A stretch of DNA of 64,000 bases from contig NZ_PVZC01000002.1 in assembly GCF_003002095.1 (NCBI RefSeq), forward strand, positions 620,001 to 684,000, in the 5' to 3' direction. The translations under genes were made by a program, and so were the position numbers. The notes under the pieces were generated by a model, which did no database searches, was not told the DNA's origin, and saw only the letters and a program-made list of their open reading frames with translations. The stretch comes from Allonocardiopsis opalescens. Its GTDB lineage: Bacteria; Actinomycetota; Actinomycetes; Streptosporangiales; Streptosporangiaceae. Positions 8,715-17,621 of this stretch are shown here, piece after piece. How positions within the stretch are numbered: position 1 is the stretch's first letter; the number at the start of each line of letters is the position of its first letter.

Positions 8715-9685
8715 CGGCGCTGTCCACTCCGCCGGCACCCGGCCGGGCCCCGCGCGGGGCCCGGCCGGGCGGCCGGGCACGGCAGGAGGACATCCAGGGC
8801 CGGCTGCTGGTCAGCCCGACCGTGGTCGTGGTCGGGCTCGTGGTGCTGCTGCCGTTCCTGGCGGTGGTGGTGCTGGCCTTCCAGGACCTGCGGCTGATCG
8901 ACATCCCCCGGATCACCCCGGCCGACCTGGAGGTGACCTTCGACAACTTCGCCACCGTGCTGTCCAGCGCCGGCTTCTGGACCGCGCTGCGCACCACGGT
9001 GGTCTACGCGACCGCCACCACGCTGGGCGCGATCGTGGCGGGGGTCGCCGTCGCGCTGGCGCTGCGGCGGCCGTTCCCGGGCCGGGGCCTGGTCCGCGGC
9101 CTGGTGCTGGTGCCCTACGTGCTGCCGGTGGTGGCCGCGGCCACCATCTGGCGCACCTCGCTGGACACCCAGTACGGCGTGGTGAACGCCTTCGGCCGCC
9201 AGGTGCTCGGCTGGGAGGCGCCGCTGGCCTTCCTCAGCTCGGCCGGCCACGAGATCGGCGGGGTGACGGTACCGCTGGCGCTGACCACGGTGATCGCCTT
9301 CGAGATCTGGAAGACCTTCCCGCTGGCCTTCCTGTTCGTCACGGCGCGGCTCCAGGCCGTGCCCGGCGACCTGGAGGAGGCGGCGTCCATCGACGGCGCG
9401 TCGGCGCTGCAGCGCTTCTGGTACATCGTGCTGCCGCAGCTGCGCGGGGTGGTGGCGCTGCTGATCGTGCTGCGCTTCCTGTGGTCCTTCCAGAGCTTCA
9501 ACGACATCTACCTGCTCACCGGCGGTGCCGGCGGCACCGAGGTGCTGGCGGTGCGGGTGTACGAGGAGCTGATCACCCGGGCCAACATCGGCACGGCGTC
9601 GGCGCTCGGCCTGGTGATGACGGTGCTGCTGTCGGTGCTGCTGGTGCTGTACGTGCGGATGGCCAGGAAGGAGCAGTCGGCGTGA
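8711..9685 (+). CDS. Sugar ABC transporter permease, MalF/CUT1 type
   Basis: 324 residues with six predicted membrane helices after a charged N-terminal tail. The cytoplasmic EAA loop that docks the ATPase is EEAASIDGASALQRFWYIVL near residue 230. It begins at TTG 8711 inside the stop of the binding-protein gene, and its own stop overlaps the next permease start. No ATPase is encoded in the operon, as in actinomycete CUT1 systems that share one MsiK-type ATPase from elsewhere in the genome. Confidence 0.9.
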   Translation: MTALSTPPAPGRAPRGARPGGRARQEDIQGRLLVSPTVVVVGLVVLLPFLAVVVLAFQDLRLIDIPRITPADLEVTFDNFATVLSSAGFWTALRTTVVYATATTLGAIVAGVAVALALRRPFPGRGLVRGLVLVPYVLPVVAAATIWRTSLDTQYGVVNAFGRQVLGWEAPLAFLSSAGHEIGGVTVPLALTTVIAFEIWKTFPLAFLFVTARLQAVPGDLEEAASIDGASALQRFWYIVLPQLRGVVALLIVLRFLWSFQSFNDIYLLTGGAGGTEVLAVRVYEELITRANIGTASALGLVMTVLLSVLLVLYVRMARKEQSA

Positions 9686-10602
9686 CCACGACACGCGAGC
9701 GGGCCCCCGGGGCGGCGCGCCCGGCGCCCGCGCGGCTGCGCCCGTCCGTCGGCGACGTGATCGAGCGGCGCGGCCTGGCGGTGCTGCGGGTGCTGGTGAT
9801 CGCGGCGACCGTGCTGGTGTCGGCCGGGCCGCTGCTGTACGGGGTGCTGCTGTCGGTGCAGCCGCTGTCGAACGTGATCGCCGACCCGCTGGACGTCATC
9901 CCCGACGCCTTCGACTTCAGCGCCTACCCGACGGCGCTGGGCGCCGAGGAGGACGGCGGCTTCGGGCTGGGCCGCTTCATGCGCAACTCCCTGTGGGTGG
10001 CGCTGGGCACCACGGCGCTGGCCATCGCCTTCAGCGTGCTGGGCGCCTACGCGGCGGTGCGGCTGCGCTTCTTCGGCCGCGAGACCGTCAACGGCATGTT
10101 CCTCGGCGTCTACCTGCTGCCGGGGATCGTGCTCGCGGTGCCGCTGTTCGTGCTGATGAGCCGGATCGGCCTGACCGGGTCCCTGTTCGGGCTGGTGCTG
10201 ATCTACCTGGCGCAGACCGTGCCGGTCGCGCTGTACATGCTGCGCAACTACTTCATCGCGGTGCCGGCCAGCGTGGAGGAGGCGGCGATGATCGACGGCT
10301 GCAACCGGATGCAGCTGATCGTGCGGGTGGTGCTGCCGATGGCGATGCCGGGGATCGTGGCGACCGGGCTGTACGTGTTCATGATCGCCTGGAACGAGTA
10401 CCTGTTCGCGCTGCTGTTCCTGGTGCAGGACCGCGAGCGGTGGACGGTGGCCCTGGGCATCGCCCAGCTCACCGAGTTCTCGGTGCCGGCCACGGTGCTG
10501 ATGGCCGGCTCGATCGCGATCACCGTCCCGATCGTGGCCGGCTTCTTCCTGGCCCAGCGGATGCTCATCTCCGGCCTCACCGTCGGCGCGGAGAAGGGCT
10601 GA
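9682..10602 (+). CDS. Sugar ABC transporter permease, MalG/CUT1 type
   Basis: 306 residues, six predicted membrane helices. The first helix is VLRVLVIAATVLVSAGPLLY and the EAA loop is EEAAMIDGCNRMQLIVRVVL. It pairs with the preceding permease to form the translocation channel. GTG 9682 overlaps the upstream stop (GTGA). It ends with a short cytoplasmic ISGLTVGAEKG tail, standard for the family. Confidence 0.9.
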   Translation: MTTTRERAPGAARPAPARLRPSVGDVIERRGLAVLRVLVIAATVLVSAGPLLYGVLLSVQPLSNVIADPLDVIPDAFDFSAYPTALGAEEDGGFGLGRFMRNSLWVALGTTALAIAFSVLGAYAAVRLRFFGRETVNGMFLGVYLLPGIVLAVPLFVLMSRIGLTGSLFGLVLIYLAQTVPVALYMLRNYFIAVPASVEEAAMIDGCNRMQLIVRVVLPMAMPGIVATGLYVFMIAWNEYLFALLFLVQDRERWTVALGIAQLTEFSVPATVLMAGSIAITVPIVAGFFLAQRMLISGLTVGAEKG

Positions 10603-10615
10603 GGAGGCGGACGAC

Positions 10616-11971
10616 GTGACGGAACCCGTTCGGATCGCGGTGCTGGGCGCCGGGGGGCGCGGCGCGGAGGCGTACGGCTCGTGGGTGCTGCGCCACCCCG
10701 GGCGCGCCCGCGTGGTGGCGGTGGCCGATCCGCTGGCGCACCGCAGGGAGCCCTTCGCGGACCGGGCCGGCGTCGCCCCCGACGCGCGCTTCGGCGACTG
10801 GCGACCGCTGCTGGCCGCGGCCGCGCGGCTGGACCTGGACGCGGTCGTCGTGGCGCTGCCCGACCGCGAGCACGTCGAACCCGCGCTGGCGGCGGCCGCT
10901 CTCAGACTGCCGGTGCTGCTGGAGAAACCGGTCGCCACCTCACCGGGCGAGCTCGACCGGATCTCCGCCGAGGGCCGCCGGCTGGGCGCCCGGGTGGCCG
11001 TCGGCCACGTGCTGCGCTTCACCCCGTTCTGGCGCAGCCTGCGCGCGCTCGTCGGCGCGGGCGCGATCGGCAGGCAGGCCACCATCCGGCTGGAGGAGAA
11101 CATCGGCTTCTGGCACTTCGCGCACTCCTACGTGCGCGGCAACTGGCGCCGCGCCGACACCTCCAGCCCGATGGTGCTGGCCAAGACCTGCCACGACCTC
11201 GACCTGATCCGCTGGTTCGCCGGCGCCCCGCCCATCACGGTGGCCAGCAGCGGCTCACTCGTCCACTTCCGCCCCGAGAACGCGCCGCCCGGCGCGCCCG
11301 CCCGCTGCCTGGACGGCTGCCCGGCCGCCGCCGACTGCCCCTTCTACGCGCCGCGCTACTACGCCGACGCCCTGGCGGACGTGCACGGCTGGCCGGTGGC
11401 GCTGGTCGGCCCCGACACCTCGCCCGAGGGGCGGCTTGAGGGCCTGCGCACCGGCCCGTACGGGCGCTGCGTCTACGCCTGCGACAACGACGTGGCCGAC
11501 CACCAGCAGACCGTGCTGGAGTTCGCCGACGGCCTGACCGCCACCCTGACCACCTCGGCCTTCACCGGCGCCAACACCCGCACCGTGCAGATCACCGGCA
11601 CCCGCGGCGAGGTCTCCGGCCGGATGGAGACCGGCGAGATCACCCTGGAGCTGTTCTCCCCCGGCGCCCCGCCCCCGCGGATACCCCCGTGGGCGCGGCT
11701 GGTGGGCGAGGACACCGCCGGACCGCTCGGCCACCGGGTGCTGCGGCTGCGCGCCGCCCCCGAGCACGACGGCGGCGAGGACCACCGCGGCCACTCCGGC
11801 GGCGACGACGCCCTGATGGAGAACTTCGTCGCCGCCGTGGCCGCGGGCACCCTCGGCGAGGCCGAGGAGAACTCCCTCGAAGCCGCCCTGGACAGCCACC
11901 GGATGGCCTTCGCCGCCGAGACCGCCCGCCTGGACCGCCGCGTCGTGCACTGGAAGGAACTGGCGGTCTGA
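10616..11971 (+). CDS. Gfo/Idh/MocA-family NAD(P)-dependent oxidoreductase
   Basis: 451 residues. The N-terminal Rossmann fold has IAVLGAGGRGAEAYG; the family signature EKPVATSP is near residue 104; the C-terminal alpha/beta domain follows. A Cys-rich insert CLDGCPAAADCPFY (about residues 224-237) is unusual and might bind metal. These enzymes oxidise or epimerise sugars and inositols. GTG 10616 follows GAGGAGG after the second permease, so it is the last gene of the rightward sugar operon. Its presence argues that the imported compound is an oxidised or unusual glycoside rather than plain maltose (inference). Confidence 0.85.
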   Translation: MTEPVRIAVLGAGGRGAEAYGSWVLRHPGRARVVAVADPLAHRREPFADRAGVAPDARFGDWRPLLAAAARLDLDAVVVALPDREHVEPALAAAALRLPVLLEKPVATSPGELDRISAEGRRLGARVAVGHVLRFTPFWRSLRALVGAGAIGRQATIRLEENIGFWHFAHSYVRGNWRRADTSSPMVLAKTCHDLDLIRWFAGAPPITVASSGSLVHFRPENAPPGAPARCLDGCPAAADCPFYAPRYYADALADVHGWPVALVGPDTSPEGRLEGLRTGPYGRCVYACDNDVADHQQTVLEFADGLTATLTTSAFTGANTRTVQITGTRGEVSGRMETGEITLELFSPGAPPPRIPPWARLVGEDTAGPLGHRVLRLRAAPEHDGGEDHRGHSGGDDALMENFVAAVAAGTLGEAEENSLEAALDSHRMAFAAETARLDRRVVHWKELAV

Positions 11972-12047
11972 ACACCCTGCCGCCCGGAGGCCGCTCGACG
12001 GGGCCGCCGGTCCGGACCGGCCGTTGACCGGACGCGGACGCCCTCCG

Positions 12048-12053
12048 TATCGT
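12048..12053 (+). promoter_or_regulatory. -10 hexamer TATCGT of a leaderless transcript
   Basis: TATCGT ends five bases before the ATG at 12059 and no ribosome site precedes that ATG, which fits a leaderless mRNA for the TetR-like gene. Confidence 0.5.
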
Positions 12054-12058
12054 CGGGC

Positions 12059-12691
12059 ATGGACGACTCCACCCCCCGGCCCCCTGCGGCGGACATGGAC
12101 CCCGAGGGGCTGCGCGCGGCGATCCTCGCGGCGGCGCTCCCCCTCGTCGCCGAGCACGGCGCCGCCGTCACCACCGGTCAGATCGCCCACGCGGCCGGTA
12201 TCGGCGAGGCGGACCTGTCAGCGGTCTTCCCAGACGTGGACCACGTACTGGACGCCTGCTGCGCCGAGGTCCTCGACCCCGCCCACCAGGCGCGCGAGCT
12301 CGGTTCCATCTCCCTGGAGCAGCCGCTGGCCGACCGGCTCACCCAGGCCGCCGAGGTGCTGCGGTCCCACCACGACCTGATGATCGCCATGATCGGCTCG
12401 CTGCACGGCACCGGCCACGAAGGACTGAAACGCGCAGGGCAGCGCATGCGGCAAACCGGCGCCTGGGAGGCGTCGGAGGACCCGGTCGAGCGCGGCATCG
12501 CCGACCTGCTCGAACCGGACCGCGCGGCCTTGCGGCTCTCGCTGGAGAAGACCGCGAACATCATCCTCCTGCTGTCCCTGTCGTTCGCCGTGACCCACCA
12601 GGCCCCCGGCGCCGACGAGCGGCCGACCTGGGCGGAACTGCTGGACGTGCTGCTGCACGGTGCTGTCGTCCCGCCGCAGGAAAGGGCCTGA
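12059..12691 (+). CDS. TetR-like transcriptional regulator
   Basis: 210 residues. The N-terminal third has a TetR-type helix-turn-helix pattern (ILAAALPLVAEHGAAVTTGQ, then IAHAAGIGEADLSAVFPDVD). The rest is helical and lacks a recognisable ligand signature. The helix-turn-helix is weaker than typical: the usual F-x-s/t-K-e-x-L position reads VFPDVDHVL. No ribosome site precedes ATG 12059, consistent with the leaderless promoter just upstream. It stands alone between the sugar operon and a convergent GAF regulator, so its target is unclear. Confidence 0.7.
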   Translation: MDDSTPRPPAADMDPEGLRAAILAAALPLVAEHGAAVTTGQIAHAAGIGEADLSAVFPDVDHVLDACCAEVLDPAHQARELGSISLEQPLADRLTQAAEVLRSHHDLMIAMIGSLHGTGHEGLKRAGQRMRQTGAWEASEDPVERGIADLLEPDRAALRLSLEKTANIILLLSLSFAVTHQAPGADERPTWAELLDVLLHGAVVPPQERA

Positions 12692-12856
12692 TCACGCGCC
12701 GCGGCGACGGTCCGGCCCGTCCGCGCGCCGACGATCTCTGCAATGCGCATCTGCAACCCCTTGCAACTCTGGCGTCCCGGGGCCGCCGCGCGGTCCAATA
12801 GCCGGAGTCGACCGGCGAGCGCTGGCGGGAGGGGGCCGGGCAGGCTGTCCGGGCCT

Positions 12857-12889
12857 GGCGCGCAACGTACCCGTCCCAGGTTGCGCGCC
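12857..12889. terminator. Hairpin between convergent regulators
   Basis: Perfect 10-bp inverted repeat GGCGCGCAAC / GTTGCGCGCC with a 13-base loop, between the TetR-like gene and the convergent GAF regulator. It is the likely shared terminator. Confidence 0.55.
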
Positions 12890-12926
12890 TCCCGGTGGCA
12901 AGCCCAGCCCGGACGTTGGAGAGGCG

Positions 12927-14198
12927 TCAGGGCCGCTTGGCGACGATCGCGGGCGCGGTGGAGGAGGGTTGCGGACCGGTTCGAGCACCGGGAAGCCGCA
13001 GCTCGACCTCCACCCGCTCCGCGAAGCGGTAGGGCTGCCGGTCGAGCACCCCGGCCAGCCGCCGCCGCAGCCGCGACATCTCCGCGCGCACCGTCACCGT
13101 GCGGGCGGAGTCGCCGAACAGGTCCTCGGCGAGCTGCGCGGCACTGCGCCCCTCCGGGTTCCTGGCCAGCACGCCGAGGATCTGGGCATGCCGCGGACTC
13201 AGCTCATAGGCCCAGCTCCCGCCCGTGCCGAGCACTTCGACGGTGTCGGGGCGCGCGCCGGAGAGGTCCAGCACCACCCGGGTGGGCCGCCCCGCCTCCT
13301 CGCCGGCCACCCGCACCAGCCAGCCGCCGGGCAGCGGCTCGAAGCGGCAGACGCCCATCTTCGGCAGCCACGCCTCGGCCGCGTCCGGCGACGCGGGCAG
13401 GGTGATCCGGTCCGGGGCGTCGGCGGTCGTGCTCGCCGCCACCCAGCCGTCGCGGTCGACCGCCAGCGCGGTACCGGCCACCCGCACCAGCAGCGGGGCG
13501 GCGACCGCGCGCAGCCGCTCCAGCTCCATCCGGTGGTCCTGGCGCAGGGCCGCCTCGGCCAGCCTGCTGACCGCGTCGACCAGCGCGAGGGAGCTGGGGT
13601 GCACGGTGCGGGCCCGCGCGCTGAGGTTGACCACGCCCAGCAGCCCGCCGGTGCGGGGGTCGTGGATCGGCGCGCCCGAGCAGGTGAGGTTGTGGTGCAG
13701 GCGCACGTAGTGCTCGGCGGAGTACACCTGGAGCGGCCGGCGGGTGATCAGCGGCGTGCCGATGCCGTTGGTGCCGATGGCGTCCTCGTGCACCAGCGCG
13801 CCCTCGGCGACGCCCACCGCGTCGGAGAGCAGCTTGACCGCGGTGTTGCCCTCGCGCCACAGCAGCCAGCCCTCGGCGTCGGCGACCACCATCAGGTGCT
13901 CGGCGTCGTCGGCCACCCGCAGCAGCCCGGCCCGCAGGGTGGGCAGGGCGTCGGCCAGCCGGGTGGAGCGTCTTCGCCGCTCGACCTCCTCGGTGCTCAG
14001 CGGCCGGATCTGCCGGCCGCGCTCGGGGTCCACCCCCTTGGCCAGCAGCCGCCGCCACGACGCCTCGATCACCGGCCGCGGCCGCGCGGGCGGGCGGTCG
14101 CCGGTCAGCACGGCCTGCCTGACCTCGGCGAGCACCCTGGCGTGGCGGGCCGGGTCGTCGCCCGCCGCGACGGCGGCGTCCAGTGGTCGGGTCGACAC
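12927..14198 (-). CDS. GAF-domain transcriptional regulator with C-terminal winged helix
   Basis: 423 residues. The first half resembles the sensor part of AcoR-type activators: a helical N-terminus, then a GAF domain with HEDAIGTNGIGTPLITRRP and TCSGAPIHDPRTGGLLGVVN. There is no sigma-54 AAA+ domain. The C-terminal 70 residues form an OmpR/winged-helix-like unit (LSPRHAQILGVLARNPEGRS, then TVRAEMSRLRRRLAGVL). Such regulators in actinomycetes often control alcohol or aldehyde dehydrogenase genes, none of which are next to it. GTG 14198 is preceded by AGGAGG; an ATG two bases upstream is in another frame. Confidence 0.8.
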   Translation of the reverse strand: MSTRPLDAAVAAGDDPARHARVLAEVRQAVLTGDRPPARPRPVIEASWRRLLAKGVDPERGRQIRPLSTEEVERRRRSTRLADALPTLRAGLLRVADDAEHLMVVADAEGWLLWREGNTAVKLLSDAVGVAEGALVHEDAIGTNGIGTPLITRRPLQVYSAEHYVRLHHNLTCSGAPIHDPRTGGLLGVVNLSARARTVHPSSLALVDAVSRLAEAALRQDHRMELERLRAVAAPLLVRVAGTALAVDRDGWVAASTTADAPDRITLPASPDAAEAWLPKMGVCRFEPLPGGWLVRVAGEEAGRPTRVVLDLSGARPDTVEVLGTGGSWAYELSPRHAQILGVLARNPEGRSAAQLAEDLFGDSARTVTVRAEMSRLRRRLAGVLDRQPYRFAERVEVELRLPGARTGPQPSSTAPAIVAKRP

Positions 14199-14464
14199 AT
14201 CGGCCTCCTGTGTTGCGTTTTCGGCACACACTGCCGCGTCCGGGCCCACCAGGCCGGATCGCGCGCCGCGCGTCCGCGCGCCTGTGCCGCACAGTATCCG
14301 GTCTGCCGGGTCGTGCCCACCGCTCGCCGATACCGTGCACAACGCCTCCGCCCAGCGCCGCATAGGCCCGGTGTCAGTGGCCCCGGGTACCGTTCCGCGC
14401 AGGCGGCACAGGGGCTGGGAAGGGCCCGCCCGGGTGCCGCGCTGAGCTTGGGAGGCTGATCGCC

Positions 14465-15583
14465 GTGAGGTTCACGATCGAGCGCGACGCGCTCGCCGAC
14501 GCGGTGGCGTGGACGGCGCGCTCGCTGCCCTCACGCCCCGCCGTGCCGGTTCTGGCCGGCATCCTGCTGGAGGTCGGGGACCAGCTGACCCTGTCGAGCT
14601 TCGACTACGAGGTGTCCGCGCGGGTGAGCGTCGACATCACCGCGGCGGAATCCGGCACGGTGCTGGTCTCCGGGCGGCTGCTCAGCGAGATCACCCGCAG
14701 CCTGCCCGACCAGCCCGTCGAGGTCTTCCTGGACGGCGCCCGAGTGGTGCTGCGCTGCGGCAGCAGCCGCTTCACCCTGCTCACCCTGCCGGTCGAGGAC
14801 TACCCCAGCCTGCCGCCGATGCCCGCCCCCGCGGGCACCGTCCCGGGCGACGCCTTCGCCGCCGCGGTGAACCAGGTGGCGGTGGCGGCCAGCCGCGACG
14901 ACACCCTGCCGATGCTGACCGGGGTCCGGATGGAGCTCGACGGCTCCACCATCACTCTCGCCGCCACCAACCGCTTCCGGCTGGCAGTGCGCGAGCTGTG
15001 GTGGAAGCCCGAGCGCGACGACCTCTCGGCCGTCGCCCTGGTGCACGCCCGCACCCTCGCCGACACCGCCAAGGCGCTGGCCGGCCGGTCCGTGTCGGTG
15101 GCGCTGTCCGGCGCGGGCGACGGCGGCGACGGCATGATCGGTCTGGAGGGCGGCGGCCGCCGCACCACCAGCAGGCTGCTGGACCGCGAGTTCATCAACT
15201 TCCGGTCCAAGTTCCCCACCGAGTTCACCGGCACCGCCGAGGTCGAGGTGGCGCCGCTGCTGGCCGCCGCCAAGCGGGTGGCGCTGGTGGCCGAGCGCAA
15301 CACCGCGCTGCGGCTCGCCTTCAACGAGGGCGAGCTGGTGCTGGAGGCGGGCTCGGGCGAGGAGGCCGAGGCCTTCGAGGCGGTCGAGGCCAAGCTCGAC
15401 GGCGAGCCCATCCAGCTGGGCTTCAACCCGCAGTACCTGCTGGACGGCGTCGGCGCCGTCGGCACCTCGCACGCCCGCTTCTCCTTCACCGGGCCCACCA
15501 AGCCGACCGTCATCAGCGACCGCCCCGGCGACGGCGGCGCGCCGCCCGACTACCGCTACCTGGTGATGCCGCTGCGGTTCTGA
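14465..15583 (+). CDS. DNA polymerase III beta subunit (sliding clamp), DnaN family
   Basis: 372 residues, the normal clamp length, with three repeated clamp domains and the conserved C-terminus RYLVMPLRF. The N-terminus MRFTIERDALADAVAWTARS matches actinomycete clamps. GTG 14465 follows TTGGGAGG. It is not beside dnaA or recF, so it may be a second clamp paralogue such as those known in Streptomyces rather than the replicative dnaN; the window cannot settle this. Its 3' end overlaps the convergent DUF4097 gene by 28 bases. Confidence 0.85.
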   Translation: MRFTIERDALADAVAWTARSLPSRPAVPVLAGILLEVGDQLTLSSFDYEVSARVSVDITAAESGTVLVSGRLLSEITRSLPDQPVEVFLDGARVVLRCGSSRFTLLTLPVEDYPSLPPMPAPAGTVPGDAFAAAVNQVAVAASRDDTLPMLTGVRMELDGSTITLAATNRFRLAVRELWWKPERDDLSAVALVHARTLADTAKALAGRSVSVALSGAGDGGDGMIGLEGGGRRTTSRLLDREFINFRSKFPTEFTGTAEVEVAPLLAAAKRVALVAERNTALRLAFNEGELVLEAGSGEEAEAFEAVEAKLDGEPIQLGFNPQYLLDGVGAVGTSHARFSFTGPTKPTVISDRPGDGGAPPDYRYLVMPLRF

Positions 15584-16533
15584 GGGCCGCCGGCGCTCGC
15601 GCCGGTCGTGCGGACCTCTCTCACCACCGCGTCGCCGCCGCCGGTGCGCAGCCACACCAGCGGGCCGCGCTCCGCCCGGTCCACCTCGATGACGCGGTCG
15701 CCCGAGCCGGTCTCCACATCCAGCCGGTAGGGCGCGCCGCCTGGCAGTTCGGCCGCGACCGAGCCGCCGAAGGTCGACACGCGCAGATCGCGCGGCCGCT
15801 CGGCGAAACCCACGGCCACATCGCCGCCACGCGTCTCCACATCCACCTCCTCCAGCCCTGAGCCGTGCAGGCTCACCTCGCCGCCGCGGACGAAGCCGCG
15901 CAGCGCGGGCGCGGTCGCGCGCACGCTGAGGTCGCCGCTGCCGACGATCCGCACATCGATGTCGTCGGCGCGCACCCCGTCGAGCACCACGTCGTCCTGG
16001 GTGGTGGTGCGCAGCGCGCCCACCCCGCCCGCCACCGCGACCTCCCCGCCGGTCAGCAGGTCGACGGCGCCCCGCACGTCCTCGATCCGGATGTCGGAGT
16101 GGGTGGCGGCGGCCTCGACCTCGGTGCCGTAGGGCACCCGCACCACGAAGTCGGTGCGGCAGTCGTCGACCCCCAGGCAGCCGCCGCCCAGTTCGAGGCT
16201 GCCGCCGTCCTGGACCGGCTCGTCCACCGCGCGGCCGAACACCTCGCTGCGCAGCCGCTCCACCAGCACCTGGTCGCCGGGCACGCCGACCACCCGGTAG
16301 TCGCCCTCGCTGTGCCCCAGCACCACCCGCTCGACGCCGCTGTAAGCGCCGGACAGGCGCACCGGCGGCAGCGCGGCGCTCAGCGCCTCGGTCAGCAGCC
16401 CCGGCGCCGAGGCCGCCAGCAGCGCGGTCGTCAGCACGGCTCCGGCGGCGATCCAGACCCGCCGCCCGCGCCGGCTCACCAGCGGCTCCGCCTCATCCTC
16501 CGGGCCGGGCTCCGCCGCCGGTGCCGTCGCCAT
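15556..16533 (-). CDS. Membrane-anchored DUF4097-like beta-helix protein
   Basis: 325 residues: a short cytoplasmic tail, one membrane helix (VWIAAGAVLTTALLAASAPG, about 27-46), then an extracytoplasmic region with repeating strands such as VDVETRGGDVAVGF and LDVETGSGDRVIEV. That is the solenoid pattern of DUF4097/DUF2807 putative adhesins, as in LiaG. A cysteine pair CLGVDDC may form a disulfide. Second of two such genes behind a two-component system. The 3' end runs 28 bases into dnaN on the opposite strand. Confidence 0.75.
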   Translation of the reverse strand: MATAPAAEPGPEDEAEPLVSRRGRRVWIAAGAVLTTALLAASAPGLLTEALSAALPPVRLSGAYSGVERVVLGHSEGDYRVVGVPGDQVLVERLRSEVFGRAVDEPVQDGGSLELGGGCLGVDDCRTDFVVRVPYGTEVEAAATHSDIRIEDVRGAVDLLTGGEVAVAGGVGALRTTTQDDVVLDGVRADDIDVRIVGSGDLSVRATAPALRGFVRGGEVSLHGSGLEEVDVETRGGDVAVGFAERPRDLRVSTFGGSVAAELPGGAPYRLDVETGSGDRVIEVDRAERGPLVWLRTGGGDAVVREVRTTGASAGGPQNRSGITR

Positions 16534-16560
16534 CGCCGCCGCCTCCCCTCGGTCCGCGGG

Positions 16561-17556
16561 TCAGTCCGTGTCGATGCTGACGTTGCCGCTGCCGGCGCGC
16601 AGCCGCACCGGCGGGCCCTCGGGGTCCTGCGGGACCTGCGCGTCGATGTCGCCGCTCGAGGTGTCGGCGTCGACGGCGTAGGGGCCGCCGCCCGTGGGAA
16701 CGGTCACCTGCACGTCGCCGCTCTCGGCGTCCGCGGTGAGCGAGCCGAATGCGGCGCCGATGCCCAGGGTGACGTTCCCGCTGGTCGTCGCGGCGTCGAT
16801 CGTCTGCGCGTCGGCGGCGGTCTCGATGGTGACATCGCCGCTCTCGGCGTTGGCGGTCAGCGAGCCCACGGCGCCGCCGGCGTCCACGGTGACGTTCCCG
16901 GAGGTCGACGCGGCGCTGATGGCCTCGGCGTCCGCCAGGGTCTCGACGGTGACGTCCCCGGAGGTGGCCGTCGCCTCGACGTTCGGCGACTCCGACTCGC
17001 GCACCTCGACGTTCCCGCTGGTCACCGTGGCGACGACATCGCCGATGGTGCCGACGGCCTCGATGTCGCCGGAGCCGAGTTCGAGGTCGAGCGCCCCGTG
17101 CACGTCCTCGGTGCCGATATTGCCCGAGCCGCCGGTCAGCTCCACCGAGACCCCGTGCGGCACGTCCAATTCGAATACGGTCGAGCACGAGGCGACGAAC
17201 CAGGAGGAGCACGCGCCGGTGACGGTGAGGGTGTCGCCCTCGCGCCGCACCTGGTTGTCGTGCTCGGCGAAGACACCGCGCCTGGCCTGCGAGACGGTGA
17301 TGTCGGTGCGGTCGGAGCCGGTGATCCGCACGTCGTCGGAGCCGACGTCGACCACGATCCGCTCGACCCCGGCGTCGATCGTCTCGCTGGTCTCCTCGGG
17401 CGGGCTGAAGAGGTCGATCAGCTGGAGCGAGCCCAGCCCGATCCCGGCGACGACCGCCAGCAGCACCAGCGAGCCCGCGGCCAGCCACAGCCCCCGGCCG
17501 GGCGGTGGGGGCCGGTGCGCCGCGCTGGGGACGGTCGGTGTGTCGTAGGGGTCCAT
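16561..17556 (-). CDS. DUF4097 family putative adhesin, membrane-anchored
   Basis: 331 residues with one N-terminal membrane helix (LWLAAGSLVLLAVVAGIGLG, about 24-43) and a strongly periodic extracytoplasmic domain. SGDV or SGNV turns recur about every 18-25 residues (TSGNVEVRES, TSGDVTVETL, TSGNVTVDAG, ESGDVTIETA, TSGNVTLGIG, ESGDVQVTVP), a right-handed beta-helix signature. It lies 65 bases downstream of the response regulator gene, so it is probably its co-transcribed output, like LiaG in LiaFSR-type envelope-stress systems (family knowledge; the role here is inferred). The repeats give long shadow frames on the other strand. Confidence 0.8.
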   Translation of the reverse strand: MDPYDTPTVPSAAHRPPPPGRGLWLAAGSLVLLAVVAGIGLGSLQLIDLFSPPEETSETIDAGVERIVVDVGSDDVRITGSDRTDITVSQARRGVFAEHDNQVRREGDTLTVTGACSSWFVASCSTVFELDVPHGVSVELTGGSGNIGTEDVHGALDLELGSGDIEAVGTIGDVVATVTSGNVEVRESESPNVEATATSGDVTVETLADAEAISAASTSGNVTVDAGGAVGSLTANAESGDVTIETAADAQTIDAATTSGNVTLGIGAAFGSLTADAESGDVQVTVPTGGGPYAVDADTSSGDIDAQVPQDPEGPPVRLRAGSGNVSIDTD

Positions 17557-17621
17557 GCCTCATGCCTTCCTCGGGGCGGCCCGAGCGGGCCGTCCGGCTC
17601 GCCCCCGGAGGGCGGCGCCGG

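Noticed and set aside
5858-8780. Long minus-strand frames opposite the GH15 and binding-protein genes
   Set aside because: Antisense shadows of well-supported genes; composition Gly/Arg/His/Gln-rich without motifs.
12740-12775. Three TGCAA words and an ATGCGCAT palindrome after the TetR-like gene
   Set aside because: Suggestive of a regulator site but located between convergent genes with no promoter; left unassigned.
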